DNA from: Achromobacter sp. HZ34
GTDB taxonomy: Bacteria > Pseudomonadota > Gammaproteobacteria > Burkholderiales > Burkholderiaceae_B
Direction of reading: 5' to 3'
Length of the DNA stretch: 64,000 nt
NCBI RefSeq assembly: GCF_002209485.1
Contig: NZ_NJIX01000003.1
Span: forward strand, 372,001 to 436,000
In this document: positions 25,397-34,779 of the stretch, piece by piece
Numbering within the stretch: position 1 is the stretch's first letter
Layout: each line of letters opens with the position of its first letter
Notes under the pieces: model-generated
Seen by the model: only the letters and a program-made list of their open reading frames with translations
The model's database searches: none
What the model was told of the DNA's origin: nothing
Program-made: the position numbers and the translations under genes

Positions 25397-26953
25397 TTAC
25401 GGCGTCACTTCCCGATAGGACATCCGTTCCCCGCTGGTGTCGGTTTCCTCCAGGCGCACCTTGAAGCCCCACAAGCGCCCGAGATGCTTGAGAACTTCCT
25501 CGGCATCCTCGGCCACCAGCGGCCGGCCGCGCGTCTGCAGATGGCGCAGCACCAGTGACCGGTCGGTGTCGCGGTTGTAGCGCAGCACCTGGATATCCGG
25601 CACCTGGTTGTCGCGGTTGTGCTGCTCGGCGAGCAGCTTGCGCACGCGCCGGTAGCCTTCGTCGTCATGGATCGCCGCCACTTCCAGCTTGGGGTTGGAC
25701 GCGTGGTCGGCAATGGCGAAGAAGCGGAAATCCCGGATCAGCTTGGGCGACAGGTATTGCGAGATGAAGGACTCGTCCTTGAAGTTGCGCATGGCGAAGT
25801 CCAGCGTCTTCAGCCAATCCCCACCCGCGATGTCGGGGAACCAGCGCCGGTCCTCCTCGGTCGGATGTTCGCAGATGCGGCGTATGTCCGTCATCATGGC
25901 GAAGCCCAGCGCATAGGGATTGATGCCGCCATAGCCACGCTGGTCGAAACCCCGCTGGCTCACCACATTGGTGTGGCTCTGCAGGAACTCGATCATGAAG
26001 CCGTCGGTCACCAGCCCCTTTTCATGCATGCGGTTAAGGATGGTGTAGTGCCAGAACGTGGCCCAGCCCTCGTTCATGACCTTGGTCTGCATCTGCGGAT
26101 AGTAGTACTGCGCAATCTTGCGCACGATACGCACCAGTTCCCGCTGCCAGGTCTGCAGCTTGGGCGAATGCTTTTCGATGAAGTAGAGGACGTTCTCCTC
26201 CGGCTCCGGCGGAAAGACGCTTTCGCGGCCCTTTTCCTGCTCTTCCGATTTGGGCACCGTGCGCCACAGATCGTTGAATTGCAGCCGCTGGTATTCCTCG
26301 CGGTCCGCCACCCGTTGCAGCTCTGCCTTATAGGACACCGGCGCCGGCCGCTTGTAGCGATCGACCCCGTGGGAGGACAGCGCATGGCAGGAATCGAGAA
26401 TTTCCTCCACCGCGTCGATACCGTAGCGTTCCTCGCACGCCATCACGTATTTGCGCGCGAACACCAGGTAGTCCACCACGCCCTCGGCGTCGGTCCACTG
26501 GCGGAACAGGTAATTTCCCTTGAAGAAAGAGTTGTGGCCATAGCTGGCGTGGGCGATCACCAGGGCCTGCATCGCCATGGAATTCTCTTCCATGAGATAG
26601 GCGATGCAAGGATCAGAGTTGATGACGATCTCATACGCCAGGCCTTGCGCGCCCTTGCGATAGGCCTGCTCGTTGACGATGAAATCCTTGCCGTAGGACC
26701 AGTGCGCATAGCCGACCGGCAGGCCGGCCGAGGCATACGCGTCCAGCATCTGCTCGGACGTGATGACCTCGATCTGGTTCGGATAGGTATCCAGCTTGAA
26801 CTCGGCCGCGATCTTGGCGATGGCCTCGTCGTAGCGTTGCAGCAGCTCGAACGTCCATTCCGACGTGGTCGAGATAGGCCCTTCACCGGGCGTGCCGCCG
26901 CCCGGCAGGTCGCCGGTGGCGGGGGCTTCCAGCGCATTCAGGATGGCGTTCAT
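25397..26953 (-). CDS. ycgB: SpoVR family protein (YcgB)
   Basis: This 518-aa protein matches SpoVR/YcgB: ISTTSEWTFELLQRYDEAIA near the start, then YPNQIEVITSEQMLDAYAS, YGHNSFFKGNYLFRQWTDA and NEGWATFWHYTILNRMHEKG. The latter two contain the His/Glu clusters typical of the family. Start ATG at 26953 has AAGGAGG upstream and overlaps the stop of the DUF444 gene by 4 bases (ATGA). The biochemical role is unknown. In many proteobacteria it is linked with PrkA and the DUF444 protein in stress and stationary-phase physiology. Confidence 0.92.
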   Translation of the reverse strand: MNAILNALEAPATGDLPGGGTPGEGPISTTSEWTFELLQRYDEAIAKIAAEFKLDTYPNQIEVITSEQMLDAYASAGLPVGYAHWSYGKDFIVNEQAYRKGAQGLAYEIVINSDPCIAYLMEENSMAMQALVIAHASYGHNSFFKGNYLFRQWTDAEGVVDYLVFARKYVMACEERYGIDAVEEILDSCHALSSHGVDRYKRPAPVSYKAELQRVADREEYQRLQFNDLWRTVPKSEEQEKGRESVFPPEPEENVLYFIEKHSPKLQTWQRELVRIVRKIAQYYYPQMQTKVMNEGWATFWHYTILNRMHEKGLVTDGFMIEFLQSHTNVVSQRGFDQRGYGGINPYALGFAMMTDIRRICEHPTEEDRRWFPDIAGGDWLKTLDFAMRNFKDESFISQYLSPKLIRDFRFFAIADHASNPKLEVAAIHDDEGYRRVRKLLAEQHNRDNQVPDIQVLRYNRDTDRSLVLRHLQTRGRPLVAEDAEEVLKHLGRLWGFKVRLEETDTSGERMSYREVTP

Positions 26954-28212
26954 GCGGCCTCCTTGCGGAACAACTCGTGAAACACCGAGAAAATCTCCGA
27001 GCGGTCGGATATGCGTCGCATGACGAAGTGCTCGGCCGGCTCCCGTTCGTATTCCGCCCACAGACTGCTCTTGCGCACGTCATGGATGTCGTGCAGCTCG
27101 ATATAGGCGAAATACCGCGTGGCCGGCAACAAGTGCTCCGACAGGAAACGCACACTGCGGCCGGCGTCGGCACCGAAGGAATCGCCGTCGCTGGCCTGCG
27201 CCGCGTAGATATTCCAGGTCGACGGCGAATACCGCTTGGCGATGATCTCGTGCATCAGCTCCAGGGCTGACAACACCACCGTGCCGCCGCTCTTCGGATC
27301 GTGGAAGAAGGTGTCCTCGTCCACTTCCTCGGCATTGTCGGTATGGCGGATGAAAACCAGGTCGACATGCTCGTACTTGCGCGTCAGGAACAGGTAAAGC
27401 AGCGTGAAGAAGCGCTTGGCCATGTCCTTCTTGGTTTCGTCCATGGAGCCCGAAACGTCCATCAGGCAGAACATGACGGCGCGCGCCACCGGCACCGGCA
27501 CCGACACGCGATTGCGATAACGCAGGTCGATTTCATCCAGGAAAGGCACCCGTGCCAGCCGGCCGCGCAAGCTTTCCACCTGATCGCGGGCGGCCTGCAC
27601 CAGCTCGTCCGAAGCCTTGTCGGCCAGCAACGCTTCCAGCGCGTCCTCCGCCGCCGTCAATTCCTGGCGCGCGCCCACGCTCAGGGCGATACGGCGCGAC
27701 AAGGAAGCCTTCAACGTGCGATTGACGCTAAGCGAGCTGGGCGACCCGGTCGTCGTGTAGCCGGCGCGCTGCCATTTCTTCTGGTTGACGTCACCCAGCT
27801 GGGTGCGCACCAGATGCGGCAATTCCAGGTCCTCGAAGAAGAAATTGAGGAACTCGGCACGCGACAGGGTGAACGTGAACTGGTCCACCGAGTCGCCTTC
27901 GCCCGGCTCATTGCCGCCACCCTGGCCGGCCCCACCCTGGGGCCGGTCTATGGTGTCGCCCGCGACGAACTCGCGGTTGCCCGGATGCACGATCTCCCGA
28001 TCGCCCCCGGGTCCATGCCGGAACCGGGGTTCGGAGATGTCGCGGGTGGGCAGATTGATCTCCCCGCCCTGATCCATCTCTTCGATCGAGCGCTCGCGAA
28101 TCAGGTCCCGGACTGCCTTGCGTACCTGAGTCTTGTAGCGCCGAAGAAAACGTTCCCGATTGACGGCGCTCTTGTTGCGTCCATTGAGACGACGATCGAT
28201 AAGTGAGTTCAT
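26950..28212 (-). CDS. yeaH: DUF444 family protein with von Willebrand-A-like domain (YeaH)
   Basis: The 420-aa product opens with IDRRLNGRNKSAVNRERFLRRYKTQVRKAV and DLPTRDI-like text typical of DUF444. It contains a Gly-rich linker and a C-terminal VWA fold with the metal-site motif MDVSGSMDETKKD, then FIRHTDNAEEVDE and GGTVVLSALELM. VWA domains bind a divalent ion and mediate protein contacts. It begins 10 bp after prkA and overlaps ycgB by 4 bp, so the three form one operon. I use ATG at 28212. Confidence 0.92.
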   Translation of the reverse strand: MNSLIDRRLNGRNKSAVNRERFLRRYKTQVRKAVRDLIRERSIEEMDQGGEINLPTRDISEPRFRHGPGGDREIVHPGNREFVAGDTIDRPQGGAGQGGGNEPGEGDSVDQFTFTLSRAEFLNFFFEDLELPHLVRTQLGDVNQKKWQRAGYTTTGSPSSLSVNRTLKASLSRRIALSVGARQELTAAEDALEALLADKASDELVQAARDQVESLRGRLARVPFLDEIDLRYRNRVSVPVPVARAVMFCLMDVSGSMDETKKDMAKRFFTLLYLFLTRKYEHVDLVFIRHTDNAEEVDEDTFFHDPKSGGTVVLSALELMHEIIAKRYSPSTWNIYAAQASDGDSFGADAGRSVRFLSEHLLPATRYFAYIELHDIHDVRKSSLWAEYEREPAEHFVMRRISDRSEIFSVFHELFRKEAA

Positions 28213-28222
28213 AGCACCCCGC

Positions 28223-30148
28223 TCAGGAGGATTTTCTGACCCGCAAATACCATTCGCAGAGCAGCCGCACCTGTTTCTCGGTATAGCCTTTATCGACCAT
28301 CCGTTCGACAAAACTCTGGTGCTTGCTCTTGTCCTCGGCCGAAGCCTTGGCATTGAAGGAAATGACGGGCAGCAGGTCTTCGGTATTCGAGAACATTTTC
28401 TTCTCGATCACTTCGCGCAGCTTCTCGTAGCTGGTCCACGTCGGATTGCGGCCACTATTGTTGGCACGCGCCCGCAACACGAAATTGACGATCTCGTTGC
28501 GGAAATCCTTCGGATTGGCGATGCCCGCCGGTTTCTCGATTTTTTCGAGTTCGTCGTTCAGCGCCGAGCGGTCGAAGCTTTCGCCGGTTTCCGGATCGCG
28601 GAATTCTTCATCCTGGATCCAGCAATCCGCGAAGGTGACGTAGCGGTCGAAAATGTTCTGGCCATATTCCGAATAAGACTCCAGATAGGCGGTCTGGATT
28701 TCCTTGCCGATGAACTCCGCATAACGCGGCGCCAGGTAACCCTTGATGAATTCCAGATAGCGCCGCCGCGTGTCCTCGGGGAAGTCCTCGCGGCCGATGC
28801 GCTGCTCCAGCACATACATTAGGTGCACCGGGTTGGCCGCAACTTCGGTCTGGTCGTAGTTGAAGACGCTGGAAAGAATCTTGTACGCGAAACGCGTCGA
28901 TACCCCGTTCATGCCCTCATCGGTACCGGCGTAGTCCTTGTACTCCTGCAGCGACTTGGCCTTTGGATCGACATCCTTCAGCGTCTCGCCGTCATACACC
29001 CGCATCTTGGAATAGATGTTGGAATTCTCCGGCTCCTTGATACGGGTCAGCACGGAGAACTGCGCCATCATGTCCAGGGTGCCGGGCGCGCAAGGCGCTT
29101 CGCTCAGCGAGCTGTTGCGCAGCAGCTTGTCGTAGATGCAGACTTCTTCCGACACCTGCAGGCAGTACGGCACCTTGACGATGTAGATACGATCGAGGAA
29201 GGCCTCGTTGTGCTTGTTGTTGCGGAAGGTCTGCCACTCCGATTCATTGGAGTGGGCCAGGATGCTGCCGTTGAACGGAATCGCCGAGAAGCCTTCGGTA
29301 CCCTTGAAGTTGCCTTCCTGCGTGGCCGTCAGCAGGGGGTGCAGCATCTTGATGGGCGCCTTGAACATTTCGACGAATTCGAGCAAACCCTGGTTGGCCT
29401 GGCACAGGCCGCCGGAGTAGCTGTACGCATCCGGGTCGTCCTGCGAATAGCGATCCAGCTTGCGGATGTCGACCTTGCCGACCAGCGAGGAAATGTCCTG
29501 GTTGTTCTCGTCGCCCGGCTCGGTTTTGGCGATCGCCAATTGGCGCAGCACGGACGGGTTCAGGCGCACGACGCGAAACTGCGAGATGTCGCCGTCGAAT
29601 TCCTTCAGGCGCTTGATGGCCCAAGGCGACATGATGCCGCTCAGGTAGCGCCGCGCAATCCCGTATTCCTGTTCGAGTTGTTCGCCAAAACGATCCGGGT
29701 GAAACAGGCCGAGCGGCGTCTCGTTGACCGGGGACCCCTTGAGCGCATAGATGGGGTAACTCTCCATCAGCGATTTCAGGCGTTCCGCGATGGAAGACTT
29801 GCCGCCGCCGACCGGTCCCAGCAGGTAGAGGATCTGCTTGCGTTCTTCCAGGCCCTGCGCGGCATGCTTGAAGAAGGCCACGATCTGGCTGATCACGTCC
29901 TCCATGCCGAAGAATTCCTTGAAGGCTGGATAGCGCCGGATGATGCGATTGGCAAACAACCGGGACAGCCGCAGATCGTTGCGAGTGTCGATGATCTCCG
30001 GTTCGCCGATCGCAGCCAGCATCCGCTCGGCGGGGCTGGCATACGCCATCGGATCACGCTTCGCCAGATTGAGGTATTCCTCAAGGGTCAGCTCCGCTTC
30101 CTGATCCCTGGCGTACTGCGACTTGAAGCCTTCTACGATGTTCAGCAT
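28223..30148 (-). CDS. prkA: PrkA family serine protein kinase (YeaG)
   Basis: The 641-aa protein has an AAA-type ATPase part with Walker A GPVGGGKSS (residues 111-119) and ILAHSNESEWQTFRNNKHNEAFLDRI in the sensor region. The C-terminal PrkA kinase-like region includes YCLQVSEEVCIYDKLL. In E. coli the homologue YeaG helps adaptation to nitrogen starvation and acts with YeaH. It is the first gene of the prkA-yeaH-ycgB operon. The upstream region is about 315 bp and AT-richer than its surroundings. Confidence 0.94.
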   Translation of the reverse strand: MLNIVEGFKSQYARDQEAELTLEEYLNLAKRDPMAYASPAERMLAAIGEPEIIDTRNDLRLSRLFANRIIRRYPAFKEFFGMEDVISQIVAFFKHAAQGLEERKQILYLLGPVGGGKSSIAERLKSLMESYPIYALKGSPVNETPLGLFHPDRFGEQLEQEYGIARRYLSGIMSPWAIKRLKEFDGDISQFRVVRLNPSVLRQLAIAKTEPGDENNQDISSLVGKVDIRKLDRYSQDDPDAYSYSGGLCQANQGLLEFVEMFKAPIKMLHPLLTATQEGNFKGTEGFSAIPFNGSILAHSNESEWQTFRNNKHNEAFLDRIYIVKVPYCLQVSEEVCIYDKLLRNSSLSEAPCAPGTLDMMAQFSVLTRIKEPENSNIYSKMRVYDGETLKDVDPKAKSLQEYKDYAGTDEGMNGVSTRFAYKILSSVFNYDQTEVAANPVHLMYVLEQRIGREDFPEDTRRRYLEFIKGYLAPRYAEFIGKEIQTAYLESYSEYGQNIFDRYVTFADCWIQDEEFRDPETGESFDRSALNDELEKIEKPAGIANPKDFRNEIVNFVLRARANNSGRNPTWTSYEKLREVIEKKMFSNTEDLLPVISFNAKASAEDKSKHQSFVERMVDKGYTEKQVRLLCEWYLRVRKSS

Positions 30149-30466
30149 CGTGACACCTCCAACAACGTCGTGCGAAAAGGTCTACTAAGCTCCCGTTAGC
30201 TCATTGTGTGCCTGTGTGTTCTGCACTGCTAGAGGTATTCGCCATTAGTTCATTCGTGGGTCATACATCGCAATGCGTTGTTGCTTTCGACACACACACA
30301 CGGCATTACGGTCCGCGGCGATATGGTTTAGTCCAGTGACAAACAACACAAGTTCCGCAAAAAGAGAGGGGAAAACGCGCATTGAAATAAATCATCTCGA
30401 TATACGCCATCAGCCTCTCACCACAAAAAACAGAGAAACGCGCGACCGTCCAATCCTGTTGAAGAC
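30149..30466. other. Intergenic region upstream of prkA, downstream of ribE
   Basis: This 318-bp stretch should contain the prkA promoter (leftward) and the end of the ribE transcript. It is AT-richer than its surroundings and holds a short CA run at 30291-30302. I see no clear terminator, riboswitch or small gene in it. Confidence 0.4.
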
Positions 30467-31114
30467 CTACACGCCGCGATGGATTTCCTTCGCGCCCGGC
30501 GCGCTAAGCATGCGTTCGACATAGCGTGCAATCGTGTCGATTTCCAAGTTGACTTTGTCGCCCGCCTTTACGTTACGCAACGTGGTCACCTCTTGGGTAT
30601 GCGGAATAACGTTAATACTTATGTTGGAACCCTTTCCTTCGGGCATATCTTCCACGCGATTTACCGTGAGGCTGATGCCATTTACGGTAACAGAGCCTTT
30701 ATAAGCGAGATATTTCGCGATTTGCGTGGGGGCCCGGATGATAAGCTCCCTCGATTCACCGACCTGTTCATAGCTCTCCACGACACCCAGGCCATCGACG
30801 TGGCCGGACACCATATGGCCGCCGAGGGCGTCGCCGAGACGCAGCGCTTTTTCCAGGTTCACTTCGCCAGGCTGCGCCAATCCGGTGGTGAGATTCAGGC
30901 TTTCGCGCGAAACGTCCACTTGGAATTCACGACCCTGCAAAGCGACCACGGTCATGCAGGCTCCCTGGATGGCGATCGAATCGCCCAGCCCCACATCGCT
31001 CAAGTCCAGTGCGCCGGCGTCGATATGCAGGTGTAAACCCGCGTCGCCGTCATTGGATTCAAAAGGCTGGACACGTACGATACGTCCCACGGTCGCCACG
31101 ATGCCGGTAAACAT
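30467..31114 (-). CDS. ribE: Riboflavin synthase, alpha subunit
   Basis: Riboflavin synthase joins two 6,7-dimethyl-8-ribityllumazine molecules to give riboflavin. The protein (215 aa) begins MFTGIVATVGRI and shows the two homologous lumazine-binding halves: SIAIQGACMTVVAL with GGHMVSGHVDGLGVV in the first, and GSVTVNGISLTVNRVED in the second. It lies 145 bp downstream of ribD on the same strand. I looked for an FMN riboswitch ahead of it and saw none. Confidence 0.95.
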   Translation of the reverse strand: MFTGIVATVGRIVRVQPFESNDGDAGLHLHIDAGALDLSDVGLGDSIAIQGACMTVVALQGREFQVDVSRESLNLTTGLAQPGEVNLEKALRLGDALGGHMVSGHVDGLGVVESYEQVGESRELIIRAPTQIAKYLAYKGSVTVNGISLTVNRVEDMPEGKGSNISINVIPHTQEVTTLRNVKAGDKVNLEIDTIARYVERMLSAPGAKEIHRGV

Positions 31115-31259
31115 AAGAACTCACTCCTGGTAATTTCCTTGAACCGGAGCCACCATTCCGTTGCCGGATGGCAAGTAGGCACGCAAGCCGTGCGCCTGCG
31201 CGGCCTGGCCGCCGAGGACTAGGGGTAAACAATAGGGCAACGCCTGTGCGCGGCCCGCC

Positions 31260-32462
31260 TCAACTGGCGGCAGCAGCCGTCATCAACTGCTGCCAACGTT
31301 CCATATAGCGGCCGCGCAGGCGCACATCGCCGCCCAGCCGCGCTACATCGATGAATTCAAAACGGCGCGCTTCCTTCAGGTGCTCCAGCATGGGCAGGCC
31401 CACCATGCCGGCGGCATCGCCCAGCAACACCGGCGCGATATAGGCCAACACCTCGTCCACGCAATCGGCGGCCAGCAACGCACCGCTCAAGCCGGCGCCG
31501 GCCTCCACATGCACTTCATTGACCTGCTGCTCGCCCATCCACCGCAGCATCGCTGCCAGGTCGACGCGGCCGGGAAAGGCGCGGCCAGCGGAGGCCCGGC
31601 CGTCCGAGGCGCTGGCCGCAGGCGCGCCATCCGCTGCGTCGCCACCGGCGGCGGGCAGGCGGATCACGCGCGCGTTGCGCTGCTCCAAGCGCCGGGCCTT
31701 CTCCTGGTCGTCGCTGGTGGTAAACACCCATACCTCGGAACCGTCGAGCAGGCGGGCGTTTTCCGGCAGGCGCAGTTCGCTGTCCACAACCGCCTTGCGC
31801 GGCTGGCGCGGCAGGTCGAAATCCCGCACCGTCAGTTGCGGATCGTCCTTCAGCACGGTGCCCATGCCGGTCAGGATGACGTCCGCCCGCGCACGCCAGG
31901 CATGCCCATCGGCGCGCGCTTCCGCCCCGGTGATCCATTGCGACATGCCGTTATGCAGGGCACTGCGGCCATCCAGGGACGCCGCCAGCTTGAGCCAGGT
32001 CCAGGGCGTGCCGCGGCTCATGCGCGCGGCGAAGCCGGCATTCAGCGCCAAAGCTTCTTCCTGGCAGATGCCTGCCGTGACGGCGATGCCGGCGTCGCGC
32101 AGACGCGCCAGGCCGGCCCCGGCCACCAGCGGATTGGGATCGCCCATGGCCACCACCACGCGCGCCGGCGCCGCGGCCACCACGGCATCCGCGCAAGGCG
32201 GCGTGCGGCCGTAATGGCTGCAAGGTTCCAGGGTCACGTAGAAGGTGGCGCCGGCGGTGGACTCGCCACGCCTTGCCGCATCGCGCAGGGCACCGACCTC
32301 GGCGTGCGCACCGCCAGGCGGCTGCGTCGCGCCCTCGCCAATCACACGGCCATCGCGCACGATGACGCACCCCACCCGGGGATTGGGCGTGGTCGTGTAC
32401 ATAACGGTTCGGGCGAGCGCCAATGCGTGGCGCATCCAGTGCAGGTCGGCTTCGGTAGTCAC
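31260..32462 (-). CDS. ribD: Bifunctional riboflavin deaminase-reductase RibD
   Basis: RibD deaminates and then reduces the GTP-derived pyrimidine in riboflavin synthesis. The N-terminal deaminase domain has the zinc motif HAEVGAL and PCSHYGRTPPCADAVV; the C-terminal reductase domain begins near WTWLKLAASLDGRSA and contains DVILTGMGTVLKDDPQLTVR. A low-complexity Ala/Gly/Asp insertion (near residues 275-295) interrupts the reductase domain. The start appears to be a GTG at 32462. Length of 400 aa is slightly above the E. coli protein. Confidence 0.94.
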   Translation of the reverse strand: MTTEADLHWMRHALALARTVMYTTTPNPRVGCVIVRDGRVIGEGATQPPGGAHAEVGALRDAARRGESTAGATFYVTLEPCSHYGRTPPCADAVVAAAPARVVVAMGDPNPLVAGAGLARLRDAGIAVTAGICQEEALALNAGFAARMSRGTPWTWLKLAASLDGRSALHNGMSQWITGAEARADGHAWRARADVILTGMGTVLKDDPQLTVRDFDLPRQPRKAVVDSELRLPENARLLDGSEVWVFTTSDDQEKARRLEQRNARVIRLPAAGGDAADGAPAASASDGRASAGRAFPGRVDLAAMLRWMGEQQVNEVHVEAGAGLSGALLAADCVDEVLAYIAPVLLGDAAGMVGLPMLEHLKEARRFEFIDVARLGGDVRLRGRYMERWQQLMTAAAAS

Positions 32463-32637
32463 GTGTGAATTGTATGCCCGGCCTCGTCATTGCGCTGGCG
32501 CCGGATTGCCCACACGGGCATCATGGCGATGTCCGAATCGGTCCGCATATGGTCCGGCCCGGATCTGGCATGACAACGGGCCGGGTTGCACAATGCGTTG
32601 CATACCGGCGCCAATCGCCGGTTTCCCGGAGAGTCAC

Positions 32638-33201
32638 ATGAAACAAGCAGTGCTGGTCATTGATGTGCAGGAATCCTTCCGGCGGCGTCCGTATTGGGAC
32701 GACAAAGAATTGCCGGTGTTTTACGCTGCGCTCAAGCAGGTGCTCGGCCAGGCAGCCGCCGCGGGTATTCCCGCGCTGCGGATTTTTCATCACGAGCCCG
32801 ACGCGCCGGCCGATGATCCTTTCTCGCCGCAGTCCGGCCTGGTGCGCACGCTGGAGGAAATCCATTACACGCCCGTGGCGACATTCCACAAAACGGTGCA
32901 TTCCGCGCTCTATTCCAGGGATGGAAACGGCACCACCCTGGAGCATTGGCTACGCGAACATGGCATCGAGGAAGTCATCGTCTGCGGCATCCGTACCGAG
33001 CAATGCTGCGAAACGACGTCGCGCCACGCCTCCGACGCCGGCTTCCAGGTGCGCTTCGTCGCCGACGCCACGCTGACCTTTCCCATGGTCAGCGCCGCCG
33101 GCCGCCGTTACACCGCCGCCGATATCCGTGACCGTACGATGCTGGTGCTGGACGGACGCTTCGCCCGCATCGTCGACGCGGCAGGGGCCTTGGCGGCCTA
33201 G
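32638..33201 (+). CDS. Isochorismatase family cysteine hydrolase
   Basis: The 187-aa protein starts AVLVIDVQESFRRRPYWDD, giving the conserved Asp of the catalytic triad. It keeps the Lys (TFHKTVHSA) and the nucleophile Cys in the motif IVCGIRTEQCCETTSRHA. Family members include nicotinamidases, N-carbamoyl hydrolases and related amidases; the exact substrate is not evident. The start ATG follows GGAG. A GlxA-type regulator gene begins 5 bp after the stop, so the two are cotranscribed and the regulator may respond to the substrate of this enzyme. Confidence 0.85.
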   Translation: MKQAVLVIDVQESFRRRPYWDDKELPVFYAALKQVLGQAAAAGIPALRIFHHEPDAPADDPFSPQSGLVRTLEEIHYTPVATFHKTVHSALYSRDGNGTTLEHWLREHGIEEVIVCGIRTEQCCETTSRHASDAGFQVRFVADATLTFPMVSAAGRRYTAADIRDRTMLVLDGRFARIVDAAGALAA

Positions 33202-33206
33202 CGCTC

Positions 33207-34220
33207 ATGGAGGCAAGCCAACGCCACAGTCCCGCAGCGCCGGCAGCCGCCCTGCCGCCCGTCTCCACGCCGGTCTATTTCATCCTGCTGCCGCGAACCG
33301 TCCTGCTGGATGTCGCGGGTCCGGCCGAGGTGTTCCGGGTGGCTAACAAATACGCGCCGGGAAGTTTCGAACTGCATTTTTGCGGTCCCGCCGCCGGCAT
33401 GGATAGCGGCCTGCCCGGCTTGCGCCTGGCCGGGCTGGCGCCGCTGCCGCAACGGCTGCCCGCGCATGGGCTGGCCGTGGTGGTGGGGACGGTGGGTGCG
33501 GAGATCGCCTGGCAAGAGCAGGAGACGCGGCAACTGGTGGACTGGCTGGCGCGGCGCCATCCCGCCGATGGCTTTCGCCTGATGACGGTGTGCTGGGGCG
33601 CCCTGCTTGCCGCGGCGGCCGGCCTGCTCGACCAGCGCGCCTGCACCAGCCATCATTCCTGCCTGGGCATGCTGGCGCGGATAGCCCCCGAAGCGCGGGT
33701 GCTCGATAACCGCATCTTCGTGGAGGACGGGCGCGTACTGAGCAGCGCCGGCTATACCGCCGGCATCGACCTGGCCCTGCACCTGACCGCCAACCTGTGC
33801 GGTGCCAGGGTGGCCAGCGCGGTGGCGCGTGAAATGGTGGTCTATCTGCGCCGCGAGGGCGACGACCCCGCCGTTTCCCCCTGGCTGGAGCATCGCAATC
33901 ACCTGCATCCCGTCGTACACCGGATCCAGGATGCCATCGTGCAGGAACCCGCGGCGCCGTGGTCGGCGCAGGCCATGGCAAAGCGGGCGCACACCAGCAG
34001 CCGTCATCTGGCCCGCCTGTTCGCGCGCCATGCCGGCTGTTCGCCGCTGGAATACCTGCACCGGATCCGCATCGCCATGGCGCGGGAACTGGTACGGGAG
34101 AGCGGGATGAGCCTGGAAAATGTGGCGGAGCGCGCCGGCTTCGGTTCGGTGCATCACCTGCGCCGTGTCTGGCGCAAGTTCGAAGCGCTGTCGCCAGGCG
34201 CCTGGCGCAACGGCGATTGA
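33207..34220 (+). CDS. GlxA-type transcriptional regulator (DJ-1/PfpI plus AraC domains)
   Basis: The 337-aa product has an N-terminal DJ-1/PfpI amidotransferase-like domain (VYFILLPRTVLLDVAGPAEVF, RLMTVCWGALLAAAAGLLDQ) used as a sensor. A C-terminal AraC DNA-binding domain has two helix-turn-helix parts (WSAQAMAKRAHTSSRHLARLF and LENVAERAGFGSVHHLRRVW). Members of this group often regulate degradation of nitrogen compounds. It is cotranscribed with the isochorismatase-like gene. Confidence 0.9.
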   Translation: MEASQRHSPAAPAAALPPVSTPVYFILLPRTVLLDVAGPAEVFRVANKYAPGSFELHFCGPAAGMDSGLPGLRLAGLAPLPQRLPAHGLAVVVGTVGAEIAWQEQETRQLVDWLARRHPADGFRLMTVCWGALLAAAAGLLDQRACTSHHSCLGMLARIAPEARVLDNRIFVEDGRVLSSAGYTAGIDLALHLTANLCGARVASAVAREMVVYLRREGDDPAVSPWLEHRNHLHPVVHRIQDAIVQEPAAPWSAQAMAKRAHTSSRHLARLFARHAGCSPLEYLHRIRIAMARELVRESGMSLENVAERAGFGSVHHLRRVWRKFEALSPGAWRNGD

Positions 34221-34284
34221 TGGGGATGGCCGTCCATCGACAGCGAACAATGTGGGAAGCTTGCTGACGCCAGCAGCGACCCTC

Positions 34285-34764
34285 TTATTCCTTGCGCAGC
34301 TTGCCTTGCAACAGTGGGCCCTGCATCTCACGGATGGCTTCGATGAATTCGCCGATGTCCTCGAAACTGCGGTAGACCGAGGCAAAGCGCACGTAGGCCA
34401 CCTTGTCGAGCTTCTTCAGCTCGTTCATGACCAGCTCGCCGACATAAGCGGACGGCACTTCGCGCTTGCCGCTGGCCAGCAGCGTCTCTTCGATGCGCGC
34501 CGCGGCGGCGTCGACGTCCTCGGTGCTGACCGGGCGCTTGCGCAGCGCCAGCGACAAGCTGCCGCGCAGCTTGCCTGGCTCGAAATCGCTGCGGCTGCCA
34601 TTGCGCTTCACGATAGACGGCATGGTCAACTCGACCCGTTCGTAAGTCGTGAAGCGCTTGTCACACGATTGGCAACGGCGACGCCGGCGAATGGTATCGC
34701 CTTCTTCGGACACCCGGCTGTCGACGACCTGGGTGTCCGTATGCCCGCAGAATGGACAGCGCAC
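34285..34764 (-). CDS. nrdR: Transcriptional repressor NrdR
   Basis: NrdR represses ribonucleotide reductase genes when dATP is high. The 159-aa protein has the N-terminal zinc ribbon ([17 protein letters not shown], then [13 protein letters not shown]; Cys 3, 6, 31 and 34) and a following ATP-cone ([20 protein letters not shown]). It lies 15 bp after glyA on the same strand, an arrangement common in proteobacteria. Its expected target, nrdA-nrdB, is in this same window with two NrdR-box-like sites upstream (59232-59247 and 59263-59278). Confidence 0.96.
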   Translation of the reverse strand: MRCPFCGHTDTQVVDSRVSEEGDTIRRRRRCQSCDKRFTTYERVELTMPSIVKRNGSRSDFEPGKLRGSLSLALRKRPVSTEDVDAAAARIEETLLASGKREVPSAYVGELVMNELKKLDKVAYVRFASVYRSFEDIGEFIEAIREMQGPLLQGKLRKE

Positions 34765-34779
34765 GTTGCCGGACCCTGA

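Noticed and set aside
30149-32637. Possible FMN riboswitch for the riboflavin genes
   Set aside because: I looked upstream of ribE (31115-31259) and of ribD (32463-32637) and did not find the conserved RFN helices or the expected sequence words.
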